From Hippasteria phrygiana (lineage: Eukaryota; Echinodermata; Asteroidea; Valvatida; Goniasteridae), in the NCBI GenBank assembly GCA_037893225.1, contig JAZGUH010000196.1, positions 1 to 64,000 on the forward strand: a stretch of 64,000 nt of DNA. The letters are read 5' to 3'. The stretch's first letter is position 1, and each line of letters opens with the position of its first letter. Shown here piece after piece: positions 47,571 to 59,136 of the stretch. A program made the position numbers and the translations under genes. Below the pieces are notes generated by a model. It searched no databases. It was not told the origin of the DNA and saw only the letters and a program-made list of their open reading frames with translations.

Positions 47571-49106
47571 AGATTTCTGATTGGAAATCTAGAGGGATGC
47601 AGGTCCTAAAGTGGACCCGACTGACGTCTGATTTTTACAATGATGCAACTTAATTTTTGCACATTTCCTACCTCCATGTACATGTAAATATTCAGTGTCA
47701 ACTAAAGAAGGATATTTTCAAGGATCGTCATTCCATGTTTTATGCAGAATTCGTAGGTCAAGTTATCCTGAGAAAGTGTTAATCTACAAATATTCATTTT
47801 GCATATACATGTATATGGTTGTGAATCCACTGTAGGTTTGAATAAATACAGTATGAGGGTATTATTGTTAAAGGTTTGTCACTGTGAAAAAAGTAACAAT
47901 GGATTTAGTTCCAAATAACAATGGATGTTCATTGTTAGTGCACCGTTTTTCTTTTGTTACATTTGTACATGTTCATAGTGTGTGTGCCTTCTGCTTTTCT
48001 TTGCATTTCTAAGGTTAAAGGTTCACCATCCTATTAATTCAAAAACGTGAAATGCAATACATCTGCTCAGTTGGTATAACAATGCCGTGACCAGACTACA
48101 CCGAAACAATCCACGGAATTGCATGGCAGGTCTGCTTAGGACTCTGGGTGCAAGACGTCAGTGTTTACACAAGCTTCATTGGTATTCGAGTGGTAGGCTT
48201 CCTAGTGTATGGAATTTCACACTGGAGTACAGGGTCACTGAATACATGTATGTGGTTTTGGTTTTGGTGGGAAGGGCAGGCTTTCCAAGGTAGAAAACTT
48301 TGAATATCAATGAGTATCAGTTTCTACAGTCAGCATAGTCCCCAACTGTGTCGGCCTTGTCGCTGTCAATGGTGAAGGAGGGTATCGTGTGAACTATTTC
48401 TACAGGGGGTCAGGTCTGGATACCCATAATTACTCTGAGTGCTTGGTTTGGAGTGGGAGAGAAGACCAGTTATACTGATGTGCCCTCGGCAATCATGGTT
48501 ACATATGTGATGCGATCAAGCAAAATCAGTTGGAACTCGGCAATCCTTGTTTTGAGATATGGGCCAAAATATGTCCGTAGTGGAAAAATCAAAATTGACT
48601 TTTTACAAAAACAAAAGGGAAAAAAATTCTTCTTTCATATGAAAATATGATATGTATTTTAAATGTGCTAAAAATGACTCAATTAAAGCACCGTAACTTT
48701 AAACTTGATTTTCTCAGACTTTTCTTTCTTTTTAATGTGCCGGTGTTCAAATATTTGTAACTTTTGAGGTTTAACCAAAGGTCGTATTCACATGGGGTTT
48801 TCAATAATATGGAGCTTGAAGTACGCTAGAAATGAATATGTAAAAATCCCAAAATAAATTACTTCAGACTGATTTTGCTTGATCGCATCACATATTCAGT
48901 CACTCATGAGTATGTATTGCAATGTACTGCAAGAAAACAAACAAAATGTACACATTGTCAACTAGGCAACCACTTGGCAAGTACCTGTTAAGTTTGTCAT
49001 CAGTCCTACATGTACAGAAGCTATTTGGATTGTTTAATCATGGCCAGATTTACACTATTTCGGAATATCATAAACCATTCTCGCAAGATGTCTAAGAAAT
49101 TTCTTG
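47571..49106. other. Intron 1, includes copy 2 of a dispersed repeat
   Basis: Apart from the repeat at 47877-47982 this is unique-looking sequence. No exon is supported. Confidence 0.4.
47877..47982 (+). repeat. Dispersed repeat (copy 2)
   Basis: Carries the same ordered blocks as 29221-29390: AGTAACAATGGATTTAGT, GTTCATTGTTAGTGCACC and TTTTCTTTTGTTA, then GTTCATAGTG. Present once here, without the local duplication. Confidence 0.7.
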
Positions 49107-49244
49107 GTATGCCAATACGGGCTTTTGCAGCTAATAGACAAACAATGGATTGAGTATGAGCAGGAATGTGTATATAGATGACAACCGGCCAGGTGGTCTT
49201 TTTCAAACCGTGGCCATGGCCGTCATCCGTATTACAGAGGTTAA
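49107..49244. mobile_element. Truncated piggyBac-like TTAA MITE
   Basis: Matches the second half of 51675-52111: GGTATGCCAATACGG, AACAATGGATTGAGTAT, CAGGAATGTG and TATAGATGACAACCGGCCAG, ending near TTAA at 49241-49244. The other end is missing. Confidence 0.65.
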
Positions 49245-50332
49245 TTGGCCACCTTGTGTGTAAAAATGATGAGGTTCCCTGAACTTATGCCATGCAATGT
49301 GTGTTGGAAAAACAAGTTTTCTGTTGACCCACCCTGTTTCCCGTAGAGTCACAGCTTGCAGAGATTAATGTTGTGATGAAAACATCTGAAAAATGTCCCA
49401 CTGATCGTCGGCACTTTCCAAAGTGAGTGCCGAGACCAAAAGGTATCTTGAATAGCATATACTGCCGTCTGCTGCCCAATCTTCATCCATCCAAGTGTTC
49501 AAGAGTTCAGCCACTCCAGTCAACAGAGGATGCAGGCACTGCAAGGCAACCGCATCCTGCACGGCAACCGCATCCTGCACGGCAACCGCATCCTCCAGAT
49601 CTCTTTCCCACAAGCTGTACATCAAGTATGATGTGTTTTTTCGTTTTTATTCTGAGTTTGATCACGTTTTTCCGTACCTTTGTTTTGAACTGATTGCCGT
49701 TGATGTCATCACCTGAAGACTACATCCGTGTGAAGAAGCCCAAGTGCTATCACTTGAGGACTTTTCCAACAACTACCTTCTTCACTGAGCACTACTAAGG
49801 ACAGCATACTCATAATTAAGACATGTCCCCCCCCCTCCAATTTTCATGGGAAAAGATAAAGTTGTTCAAGCACATTTCTGGAGTTATCCACAGTTGGTTA
49901 TGACAGACATCTGTTGTTTTGGTTGATGTTCTGCTGTTAGTATCAGAATTTGACAACTTTGACCTTGAGATTTGGTTGCCTTCCCCCCCCCCCCCCCCCC
50001 CATTCTGCCACTTTTGATCCAACCCATTTTGCTTTGAAATGCGATTCCTACAAACACCCGGGTGCGGACAGATTGCACAATCCATGTCTTAATCTGGGAC
50101 AAATCCCTCTAAATCCCTCACCAGCAAGAGATGCTGAGGTCCCAGGGACCTTAAGGATAAACTCGGAATTTCGGCATTTTAGGAAGGGAGGGAGTTTGTG
50201 GTTTTTTTAGAATTGGGCTTATGGTACCTACATGTAGCATTGTTTGGCAACACAGTAGGACTAGCTGCAAGGCTACATGTAAATGTTGTTGGGGAAAAGA
50301 GTTGGGTTATGATTAAATATAGACCATAGTCC
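49245..50332. other. Intron 1, no recognised exon
   Basis: Contains the minisatellite at 49545-49594 and a C run at 49983-50000. The open frames here follow these low-complexity tracts. Confidence 0.4.
49545..49594 (+). repeat. 18-bp minisatellite, 2.8 units
   Basis: GGCAACCGCATCCTGCAC is repeated nearly three times head to tail, giving in-frame peptide repeats on both strands. Confidence 0.9.
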
Positions 50333-50791
50333 TTAAGGGTAGTGTACACGATTGGTAATCCTCCAATTTTTACGAATTTTTTTTCTTCGAATTATTACGA
50401 AATACCTTACTAGACTGTAAGTTAATAGTAGTCTCAATCATCCTGTGAACCGATGGCACCAGGTGTGCTGTCGTCAAGAAAAGTGGAAATTTATATCGTT
50501 TTCCAACGATTTACCTTTAGTCAAGGCGCGCGTGGCTACCCGGATGAGTGGCGCGCCCCGGACATGCTGGCATTCGGGGTGCGTCACGCATCCAGGTAGC
50601 CACGCGCACCTTGAAGCTATCATTCGCCCGACGGTTGAAAACAAGCGCCTTTTTTCTCTCGTTTTTTCGCCATCCAACAACGCAAAACTTTGAACAGGTC
50701 AGTGGAACGATATTTCCTATAAAATACTAACCCCCAAATCCGCCCATTTCCGAAAATTGCAACAATGACCAATCGTGTACACTACATTTAA
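50333..50791. mobile_element. TTAA-flanked MITE with AGGGTAGTGTACACGATTGG ends
   Basis: TTAAGGGTAGTGTACACGAT at the left pairs with ACCAATCGTGTACACTACAT plus TTAA at the right; TTAA lies at both termini. A second inverted repeat is nested at 50521-50614: TCAAGGCGCGCGTGGCTACC pairs with GGTAGCCACGCGCACCTTGA. I recall elements with this type of end from echinoderm sequences. 459 bp, no transposase. Confidence 0.8.
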
Positions 50792-51674
50792 TGGAAACTC
50801 TTCTTAAACATACATGTACATGGCAATTCAGGACAGGCATGGTAGAACTTAACCCTAACCTTCCCAGATCCTTCAGAATCCTGGAGATTTCTGCAGAATT
50901 TAAAAGAGTATCAGCCACTTGTGTCTCCAGAAATGCTCCTACATGTAGCATACATGTACATATACATGTACATGTAGGGTGTTAGAGTTAATTGTAAAAT
51001 TGAATACACCTAAACTTGTGGTCCCTCTTATCATTGTTCGTACCATCTTACTTAACCCAAACAAATTGCTCAACAAGTACAGTTATTTACACTCCAGTGA
51101 CCTTTTTCAAATAAAACTGGACATTGGCTGACCTGGGTTCTTTTACAACAAAATAAATACATTTCAAAAGATACAGACTGACCTTTGCATTTGACCAGTG
51201 AACAGTAACGAATGGCACTTTTGCTAAAAAAGGCAACAGCATTGTTTACTTCACCAGGGAACTGACACTCTGTAAAAGCATCCATGTTTGGATTGCAGTT
51301 GCTATGGGTACTGTGCCAATGTAGAAGGAAGGAGACAAACTTGTTTGTCTTTAGAATGCAGGTCTTTCTTGACTGTTTCTGTTCATGGTCACGTAGTTGT
51401 GTTTCTGAAACTGACCCCATGAAAAGTTTTTGGAGCTGACCTTGTGATTTTTATGAGACAGTGAGGCCCTGTATTAAAAAGTCTGCACAAATATGACTGA
51501 GCTTGAGATTCTCGATCTTGGTCTTGTCTCTGTGTTTTTACATGTACTCAATAATCAAATTAGATGGAAAGTGCACAACTGCAATATGATTTAGGGATGG
51601 ATCGGGGAAGGGTGGACTTTGAAATCCACCCCCCTTGATCTGTTCACGAAACCTATTTTTATTTTATTTTGCTT
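50792..51674. other. Intron 1, no recognised exon
   Basis: The reverse open frame at 51070-51420 (116 residues, several cysteines) has no recognisable domain or splice context. Confidence 0.35.
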
Positions 51675-52111
51675 TTAACCCATTCTGTCCGCTGTTATTA
51701 ACATATTGAGCCCGGATGACCTCTATCGAGGCGGATTGAAAATTACCACCTGGTCGGTTGACGTCTATACATCTCTGCATTTTCAATCCATTGCTGGGTT
51801 ATTGTGTACATTATGCTTCTGGCTGCACAAGCCTCTTGTTTCCGTTTTGCTTGGCTGCACAAGCCTCTTGTTTCCGTTGCGCTTGGCTGCACAAGCCAGC
51901 ATGGCACCCCGGCGGCCCCATATAATACCCAGGCTCAAGGGGTTTATAATGGGGTGCTGGTATGCCAATACGGATGTGTGCAGTCAAGTGTAGTGCACAC
52001 AATAGGTAAACAGTGGATTGAATACGCACAGGAATGTGCATATAGATGACAACCGGCCAGGTGGTCTTTTCTAACCGCGGCTATGGATGTCGTCCCTATT
52101 CAATGGGTTAA
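51675..52111. mobile_element. Foldback dimer of the piggyBac-like TTAA MITE
   Basis: TTAACCCATT and AATGGGTTAA close the ends (51675-51684 and 52102-52111). The left part reads in one orientation with three CTTGGCTGCACAAGCC-type blocks. Near 51935-51950, GGCTCAAGGGG runs directly into TTTATAATGGGG, the start of a copy in the opposite orientation, which continues to 52111. Two copies thus lie tail to tail with the inner ends partly deleted. Confidence 0.7.
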
Positions 52112-52848
52112 CAGGTGAAAAATACGAAAGGTGTTTGAAAATCCCTCCCCCTCCCCCTCCCACCACACCCTAAAGAAAAAAATCTGTACATCAACACCTG
52201 TAATTGTAATCATTTGTTAGATGACATTTGCACCAGTATGACGCAATGTACGTGATACGTTTGAATGTCGTGTGCACATTTTGTGGTGCACATTGCAAAT
52301 ATTCTCTGTTACACGTATCATGTCCCACATACACACCGCCAACTTTCGTCAAGAATTGACAGCCGCATGTGCCACAATCATTTCCACATCTTTTCCGGAT
52401 CAAGGTACGATATATCATCTCTTTTAATTTGACAGCCCTACAGGATTGTTGGTGATAAACACCCGAGCCTCACAGAAATGATTCAGCATTCATGCACGGG
52501 CATTGGAAGATAAGCTCGGAACTCAACCAGGCACTATTGATGATGACATAAATCACGTTGGGACTCTTCGCGCCTCCTCACATTCCCGGCATTTGCGCTT
52601 GCTGACAGCCTGCACAATTGCGATAATGAGATAATTTGGTCTGTGCACAGAGCAGAACGGTGATCGCGGATGGAACTAATTGGATTTTAAATAATTTAAG
52701 GAAAAGTGCTCATGTCCCTGGTTTCGTCGACTGCATCTTTACGTTGCACTATTTGCATGTGTTGTCATGCGTTTCCTCATTGAGTTTTAGATGTATGTAC
52801 ATACATACGTACATCCATGCACTTTTGTCCATCGTAATGTACTTTTTT
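52112..52848. other. Intron 1, no recognised exon
   Basis: Balanced composition at 52430-52680. No motif cluster or exon was recognised. Confidence 0.35.
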
Positions 52849-53101
52849 TTAACCCCTTGCTACGGATGACGCAATTGGCCGCTGTTTGTGCAGTTTCAAT
52901 CCATTGTTGGATTAAACAGTGCCACCAGGCCGGATGATGCCATTGGCCGCTGTTTGTGCAGTTTCAATCCATTATTGGATTATTGTGTATACAATGTAGG
53001 TTACGCTTGACTGCACAAACACATTGTAGCGGTTCGCTTAGCTGCCAGAGCCGCCGCGGCACCAAGACGTCTCCCGTAAAATACCGTACTCAAGGGGTTA
53101 A
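52849..53101. mobile_element. piggyBac-like TTAA MITE with internal duplication
   Basis: TTAACCCCTTG and CAAGGGGTTAA ends at 52849 and 53101. The block GGCCGCTGTTTGTGCAGTTT followed by CAATCCATTRTTGGATTA appears twice (about 52879-52916 and 52946-52983). Its right half is the reverse complement of the copy at 63921-64000. Confidence 0.8.
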
Positions 53102-55699
53102 GGCACACCGCAGTATGTTTATTTTCCATAAGCATCTACAGTGTGTACATCAATTATACTCTGGCATACACCGTACACTTGAAGAAGTAGCCATTCCATT
53201 CCAACAGGTTTATAAAAAGGGCAATTGTGATTTGAAATCATTTGTCAGCCACGAGTTGATATTCCATGGTAACTTTTTTTTAAATTTAATTCTTTCTGGT
53301 AATGAAACCAAGGATTCCTCAAAAGTGCATGTTATAGCTCGAAAGCCTGAAATAACCTGTAGGAAGACGACGACGAAGAAATTTCAGTTTTAGAGATGGG
53401 AGGAAACCCCACGATAGTTAACTATATGTTTTGTTTAAGTGCAGTATTTTGGAAATGTATAAACAGACGTGGAGATTTCTTCAAAAATTAAAATTCATAA
53501 TTTTAACATACACTGTATAATGCACTGTATAAATGTACATTGGACAAGTTCGTGAGAAAGTCAAGTACATGTACTGGCGAGAGTGCATCTCAAATACCGC
53601 ATAAGGATGATAATGTATTCGTGAGAAATTTTGAATTCATTATGGCTAGGTCAACAGCAGCAGACTCACAAGTATGAATGAACCTGATAAATCCCAGCGG
53701 TATCCCTGATGAAAGGGGAGATTTGATTGGTCAGCAGGCACAGATTGAAGTGTGAATGTAGCAGGAGGGTGTGCTGGAAGGTGTGAGGTGAAATTGTAGA
53801 CATCGAGGTCATTGCATTGAGGGGAGAAAGTGTTGAGAAAAATCAGTGTGGGTGGGGGGGGGGGGGGTAATACACCGTACATGTATGAAATGGTGGTAAA
53901 ACGAACACCATGGTAGTACAGAATTTGGAGGGAAACTGGATACACGTACATGTACCTACTCCATTACTGGCAATATTGGAAGGATACGAACTTACATGTA
54001 CCAAATATGCTGAACATGTAGATATTTGGTTGATGTGGACTTTCTCCATTGCATTCAAGATCTAAAATGACCCCAAATTTACTTGATTGAGTAATTCTGA
54101 ATGATCACTCCATATAAATACATACTTGACCAAAAGATGATCTGACATTTCAATTTTGCAGTCAGGGTTTACATACATGGAAATGGTTCCTTCAATTGTT
54201 CTGTTTCTTTGAATTTGTCCATTGTCGATTCTCAGTATATCAATAAAATGATTCTTCAAAAGGCCTTCCTCGTGCACGTACATGTAAAATCACTTGGATT
54301 TGGTTTACAGCTTTTCAGGATAAATTGAGAATTTGTTTGCCAGAATGTGGTGTGCATGTATCTAAAAATTTCAACTGCAACTATACAGTATATATTCATA
54401 AACATACATTGTGTACATCTGTACAATGTACACACTGAAGGCAATGTTGAAAGTCGGGTCCCTTGACTTGACTTTTGACATTTAAAAGGAGAAAAGAAAC
54501 TTGTAAGTGGTAGTACCACATGACAAGTACATGTACATTGTATGAATAGATTTCGTGGAATGTCGTCGTATGAGACAGCAATGAGTTGTGTTTCAAAAAT
54601 CATCTCCCACGTAGTGACAAGTTAAAGTGTACGTGAAGGCATCTGTGCTGAGGGGCCAACAAAATGACAGCTTTCTTCCCATATTTGTGTGATTTGTATG
54701 ATTTTAAAATGAGTAAAATATTGACTTGCTGTGTTCGACACAGATGTCCACTTTCTTCTGAATGGCTTGATTACATGTATGTAGCAGACTTGTCTTTGTT
54801 CATTGAATTTAAAGTGGTAAGTGGTGAATTTGTCTGTGCAATCATCACATTACACACTTGTAAGGTTGGGTTTTGTTCCCTCCATGTACATGTGTTTAAT
54901 GAAGAAAATTACACCCTCAACAGGTAGTTAGGTACAGTTTCAAATTGGGCCCCCCTCCTCATATCCCGGCCCTCCAATAATTGCACGTCAGGCTACGGCC
55001 TCATCTAGCTCTCCATTAAAACAGGCACATTAGCCCTTATGCACTCCTATTTTTACCTGTCGTTGTTCATTCAACCCTCTTGCGTTCAATCTTGATTCGA
55101 TTTACCCCGGTGCGGGACAGCCAGCCCTCAGATAATTCAATAATATCTCCGCCTGAGCAAACAGAATAGCTTCTTAGAGCGGCCAGGAACAGGTGACGGC
55201 GTTAGTCCATGGAGGACGAATAACAGCTTTCCCTTTAAAAGGCAAGGTTCTCCGGGAACATGGGGTCAGCGGAAAGGTCTCAGAAAGAGGGGGGAAAAGA
55301 TATACATGTAGGAAATATGAAATCACTTTGCTCTTTGCTTTTAGAAATATTTTTGGCTGAATAAGGTGTGTATTTTTCTTGATCAGAGACAAAAGAATTT
55401 ATAGACATTGTTTGTTTGTTCTTGAACAAAACACACGTATGGCTTTCCCACTTTTTTCTTTCTGTTCAGTATAAAACTTTGAGTGTCTACATTATGCTAA
55501 AGTTGATTAAGATCTGAGCTTGATAAATTACCCAAATTTCATCCTAAAAATGTTACCTTTAAAGTTGATGTCACGTGGCACATGATATCATGATATCACT
55601 CGTAGGCATACAATTTACAACAAAAAGAAAAAGGACAAAAGTAGACGAAAAAGTACTAGAACAGAAATGCCTTTGTTAACATTACATTTTTTGTTACAG
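53102..55699. other. Intron 1, no recognised exon
   Basis: Contains G runs near 53855-53870 and ACATGTAC words. The interval 54990-55210 is repeat-free and balanced, with CAGGTGACGG and TAATT-type words, a modest regulatory candidate. Confidence 0.35.
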
Positions 55700-55848
55700 T
55701 TAACCCTCCCTCTCTCGGTGCCAAAATTGAGCCAACTACCCTACCTATCAAAACCTATCGAGTTTCAGGTTGAAACACACAAGCTGTTGGAGAGGAAGGG
55801 CTTAGGTTTTTTGATAGGTTATGATAGTTATAACAGTAGGAGGGTTAA
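55700..55848. mobile_element. TTAA-flanked MITE with TTAACCCTCC ends
   Basis: TTAACCCTCC and GGAGGGTTAA are perfect inverted ends, and CTATCAAAACCTAT pairs imperfectly with GATAGGTTATGATAG further in. 149 bp, non-coding, piggyBac-like by its TTAA target. Confidence 0.75.
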
Positions 55849-55918
55849 TTAATGCACTGAACAGTAAGGTATTGTATTGAACTATTCTAATAAAATCAAA
55901 GCACTTTGTTATGCACAT

Positions 55919-56124
55919 TTAACCCTTTGAAGCCGGATGACGTCTACATGTATATGTAACAATGTATGTATACACGTCATTCTCTGCATTTTCAATCCAT
56001 TGTTGGATTATTGTGTATGTTACACTTGGCTGCACAAGCCTCTTGTGTCCGTTTCACTTGGCTGCACAGGCCGCCACAGCACACCCCTGCGCCTCATTAT
56101 AAATAACTGGCTTCAAGGGATTGA
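55919..56124. mobile_element. piggyBac-like TTAA MITE
   Basis: TTAACCCTTTGAAGCCGG at the left and CTGGCTTCAAGGGATTGA at the right (the terminal TTAA has mutated to TTGA). Two tandem CTTGGCTGCACARGCC blocks lie inside. Opposite orientation to 14559 and 56998. Confidence 0.8.
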
Positions 56125-56997
56125 TCACAGAAAAGTGTACCTGTAAATAGTTACAAGCGTAATGGTGTTGGCATTCCTGGAAATGCAAACTTATTTCAAG
56201 CAGGATAATTTGTGAATACTATCAGCGTACAAATATTACTGGTGTTGTGCCAACACTCTGAAACCTTTAGCCTCAGGTGTGAATGGCGGAGCTTCCTTGT
56301 AAATAACGAAAAAGTGTGCAGAGATGCAAACAATGACATGACAGGCCCAATGGTCAAGTGGACAAATCTATTTGATGACAGAGGTTAATGCCCTTGCACC
56401 TTAATAGTTCAGAAGCCCGGAGCCAGACTACGCACAAGAGCTCATTACTTATAGTAATACCCCTCTCCTGCTGGATTGGTTTATCGGTTGTATTATTAAG
56501 GACTTTGATTCCCATTTGTCAGAATCAGGTTTGCCTGTGAATGTGCATACCCATGATCATTTGAAACCAAATTCATGTTGGATTTTTTTGGATGAAAATC
56601 AACGAGACCATGGTTACTTTTCCCATTTCAATCGGTGCAAATGAGTGAACTACCGGTATGTAAATATGCTTCATATGCAAAATGTGCAGAATTTTTTCAA
56701 TAACAACCCAAAATTAGAGCGTGCTATCTACTGTAGGGAGAGGGTGAGTTGGTCTCACCAAGGGTGGAAGTTACTCCGCCTGGGTCTAAAAGTTTGCATA
56801 ATTTCTTTGGTATCCATTGAAGATTTATCCTCTATTTAGATCTGGACCCGGCCAGGAAAACTAAGGGTGGTAGGGTTGGCAACCTAAAATGTGGCCAACT
56901 CCACCACCTTTGTTGTAGCCCTTTACCTAGAGTGGATTTAGGCTTGTATTGGGAGACTTCCATACAAAAATAACAACACAAATTTTTTTTTTTTAGA
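56125..56997. other. Intron 1, no recognised exon
   Basis: Unique-looking sequence. A balanced interval around 56390-56560 has no recognised motif cluster. Confidence 0.35.
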
Positions 56998-57208
56998 TTA
57001 ACCCCTTGAGTAACGGTGTTATAATGGGGCGCTGATATGCCATGACAGATTGTGCAGCCAAGCGAAATGGACACAAGAGGCTTGTGCAGCCAAGTGTAAC
57101 ATACACAATAATCCAACAATGGATTGAAAATGCAGAGATTGCGCGTATAGACGTCATCCGGCCAGGTGGTCATTTTTGTACAGACCTCATCCGCCTTCAA
57201 GGGGTTAA
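56998..57208. mobile_element. piggyBac-like TTAA MITE
   Basis: TTAACCCCTTGAG at the left and CCTTCAAGGGGTTAA at the right bound 211 bp that matches 14559-14770 block for block (TTATAATGGGGCGC, GCAGCCAAGCGAAA, CACAAGAGGCTTGTGCAGCC, CAATGGATTGAAAATGCAGAG). Confidence 0.85.
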
Positions 57209-57220
57209 ACAAAGGTAATG

Positions 57221-57292
57221 GATGAGACTGGGATTTGAACCTGTAACCTTCGGAATATCATGCCAGTGCTCTACCACCTGAGCAATCATGTC
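57221..57292 (-). pseudogene. tRNA-like pseudogene, degraded
   Basis: The reverse complement has box A-like TTGCTCAGGTGGTAGAGC and box B GGTTCAAATCC at tRNA spacing, and an anticodon-arm region ending TATTCCG, as in 12463-12535. The acceptor stem has three mismatches, so it is not a working tRNA. It lies 12 bp beyond the TTAA MITE at 56998-57208. Confidence 0.6.
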
Positions 57293-58082
57293 TTCTCATT
57301 GAGATCTTCCAACTCTCATGATTGATTTGATGGCATCAAATAAGTTGACCCAAAATTGACTGTTTTTCAGATTTATGTCTGACGCATCAAATCTGAACAG
57401 ACAACCTTTCAGACAACCTTCAAAAGTCTGCAGCCCAATAGATCTCTCTCATAGGACGCAATCTTCATAGGAAAATTACAACTGCGTGTTCAACGCCATC
57501 AGGTGTGTGTGCGCACAGTGTGCAAAATATTCTAAACACGCACACATGTTGCTCGAAATTTCTTCGAAATATGGCGCAGCCGATGCGCGTCACGAAAATT
57601 TGATGCCCAAAATGCCGATGCACGTGGCAATCTGTATAAAGTGACGTCATTTAAGAGAGACCATTAGCTAGCTCTTCAAGCAGAGCATGGAGAAAGTTTC
57701 CTTCCTCCTTGAGCAGAGCTACCTGAAAGAAAACAAAAACCCCCTTGTAATGACCACTTAATGCCTCCGATTAATTTTAATGAAACAGATCAGACAGCTG
57801 GGCCGCCATTGACAATTAAATGCCTGGCCGTTAATATTCATAGACAGTGATTCAGATTGCTTAATTGAATTATTCAGTGTTTGTGTACCTAAATCGGGCA
57901 GATGTGGCATCGTTAGTTATTCCGTCAAGGCCACAGGGGATGATCTTTATTGATTGGATTTTTGTGTATGGCAGCTACAAAAAGTGCATGAATTTTCATC
58001 TTTTTTTGGTAGTCACTGTTTAAATTTTTTTTTTTTTTTAAGCAATGCCTGTAACGACATTGTTTTTTTAACACAGTTCTAG
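57293..58082. other. Intron 1, possible AT-rich regulatory DNA
   Basis: The interval 57765-57900 has many TAAT-type words (GATTAATTTTAATGAAA, ACAATTAAATG, GTTAATATTCAT, GCTTAATTGAATTATT) plus CAGCTG in otherwise repeat-free sequence. A T run lies at 58025-58039. No exon is seen. Confidence 0.35.
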
Positions 58083-58466
58083 TGGTTGAAATGGTATAGC
58101 GTTCGGTATAGCGATTTTCAGCCGCCGGTTACTTAAGGATGCCTTTGAACATGTACCGGCCATTGAATTATGTAATTACATGTTCATACTTTCTAAGCTT
58201 ACCGAATTCTAAAGCAACAGTTGGCTTTTCAGTTTCCCTTCTATTCCTTGGGGAAATAATAGCCACCTGTCACTCTTCAACATAAAGCTGCGGCCGTTTG
58301 GGAATTACAAACGGCCGAAATGAGTTACAATTTTTTTAATCCGTTGCCTTTTTTTTTCAACAACAATGTTTTGTAAGTTTTGTTCACAAAATTTGGGAGC
58401 CAAGGATGGTGTTCGGTATAGCCGAATGTTCGGTATAGCGGTGTTCGGTATAGCGGCATTCCACTG
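58083..58466. mobile_element. Element with TTCGGTATAGCG subterminal repeats
   Basis: GTATAGCG words occur twice at the left (58094-58113), and GTTCGGTATAGC occurs three times at the right (58411, 58428, 58443), just before CATTCCACTG followed by TA. CAGTGGAAT-type ends in a TA target with ATACCGAAC repeats resemble pogo/Tigger-type elements. CGGCCGTTTG pairs with CAAACGGCCG at 58291-58319. The left end is not clear because the repeats are direct, not inverted. Confidence 0.5.
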
Positions 58467-58621
58467 TATTCAATTTGTGTCCATGTACACACGTATAGTG
58501 GAAACGTGAAAACAACATCTTCTATCCAATACTTTCAGCATCGCCAGTTTTCTCACAATGTACTTTCCTATTACACATATATCTTCCTCCGTGGTTGATT
58601 TTGTTTGATCCCCGCTAAGTG

Positions 58622-58769
58622 TAATCCTCTCTTCAGCTCGGATGAGTCCAAGACGACAGATGAGATGCTATCTTCGGCCGATAATCCCTCCCATCGTCTC
58701 ACCGATCTGCATCCCGTAGTAAGACGTCTTGTGTAATCCCCCCATTAGGACAGATGGTCATCCTAATCC
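58622..58769. promoter_or_regulatory. Candidate enhancer: four TAATCC sites
   Basis: TAATCC, the core of K50 homeodomain proteins such as Otx, Goosecoid and Pitx, occurs at 58622, 58682, 58734 and 58764, all on the plus strand, within 148 bases of repeat-free, balanced sequence. A 6-mer counted on both strands would be expected far less than once in such a span. Function is inference. Confidence 0.35.
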
Positions 58770-59136
58770 TACGCAAGTGAAGAAGCGAGGGGGCATTGTA
58801 CTACTACCGTTGTGTTTCACGAATGACTAAGACAGAATCTGATCTGACAAATTTTTGTTCGGTTGTCATGTTCTGATTTGAAAATAGTGTTCGTGCCTCA
58901 TGACCACTGATCTCTATGTAAACTGTATAGCGCATCGGCTGTTCGAGTTGAGGCCACCGTTATCACTCCAAATACAACAGGTTTTCCAACCTTGCCCCCA
59001 GGGTCTCCTTTCATCCTCGTTCTCCTTACATAGCAATCAGTGGTAAATTGGGAGTGGTAATATGGCGGGTTCTGGCTTCAGTTGCTTGTACAGCATGCAA
59101 TATGACCAATGAGCTATCTAGTTTATATAGAGATCA

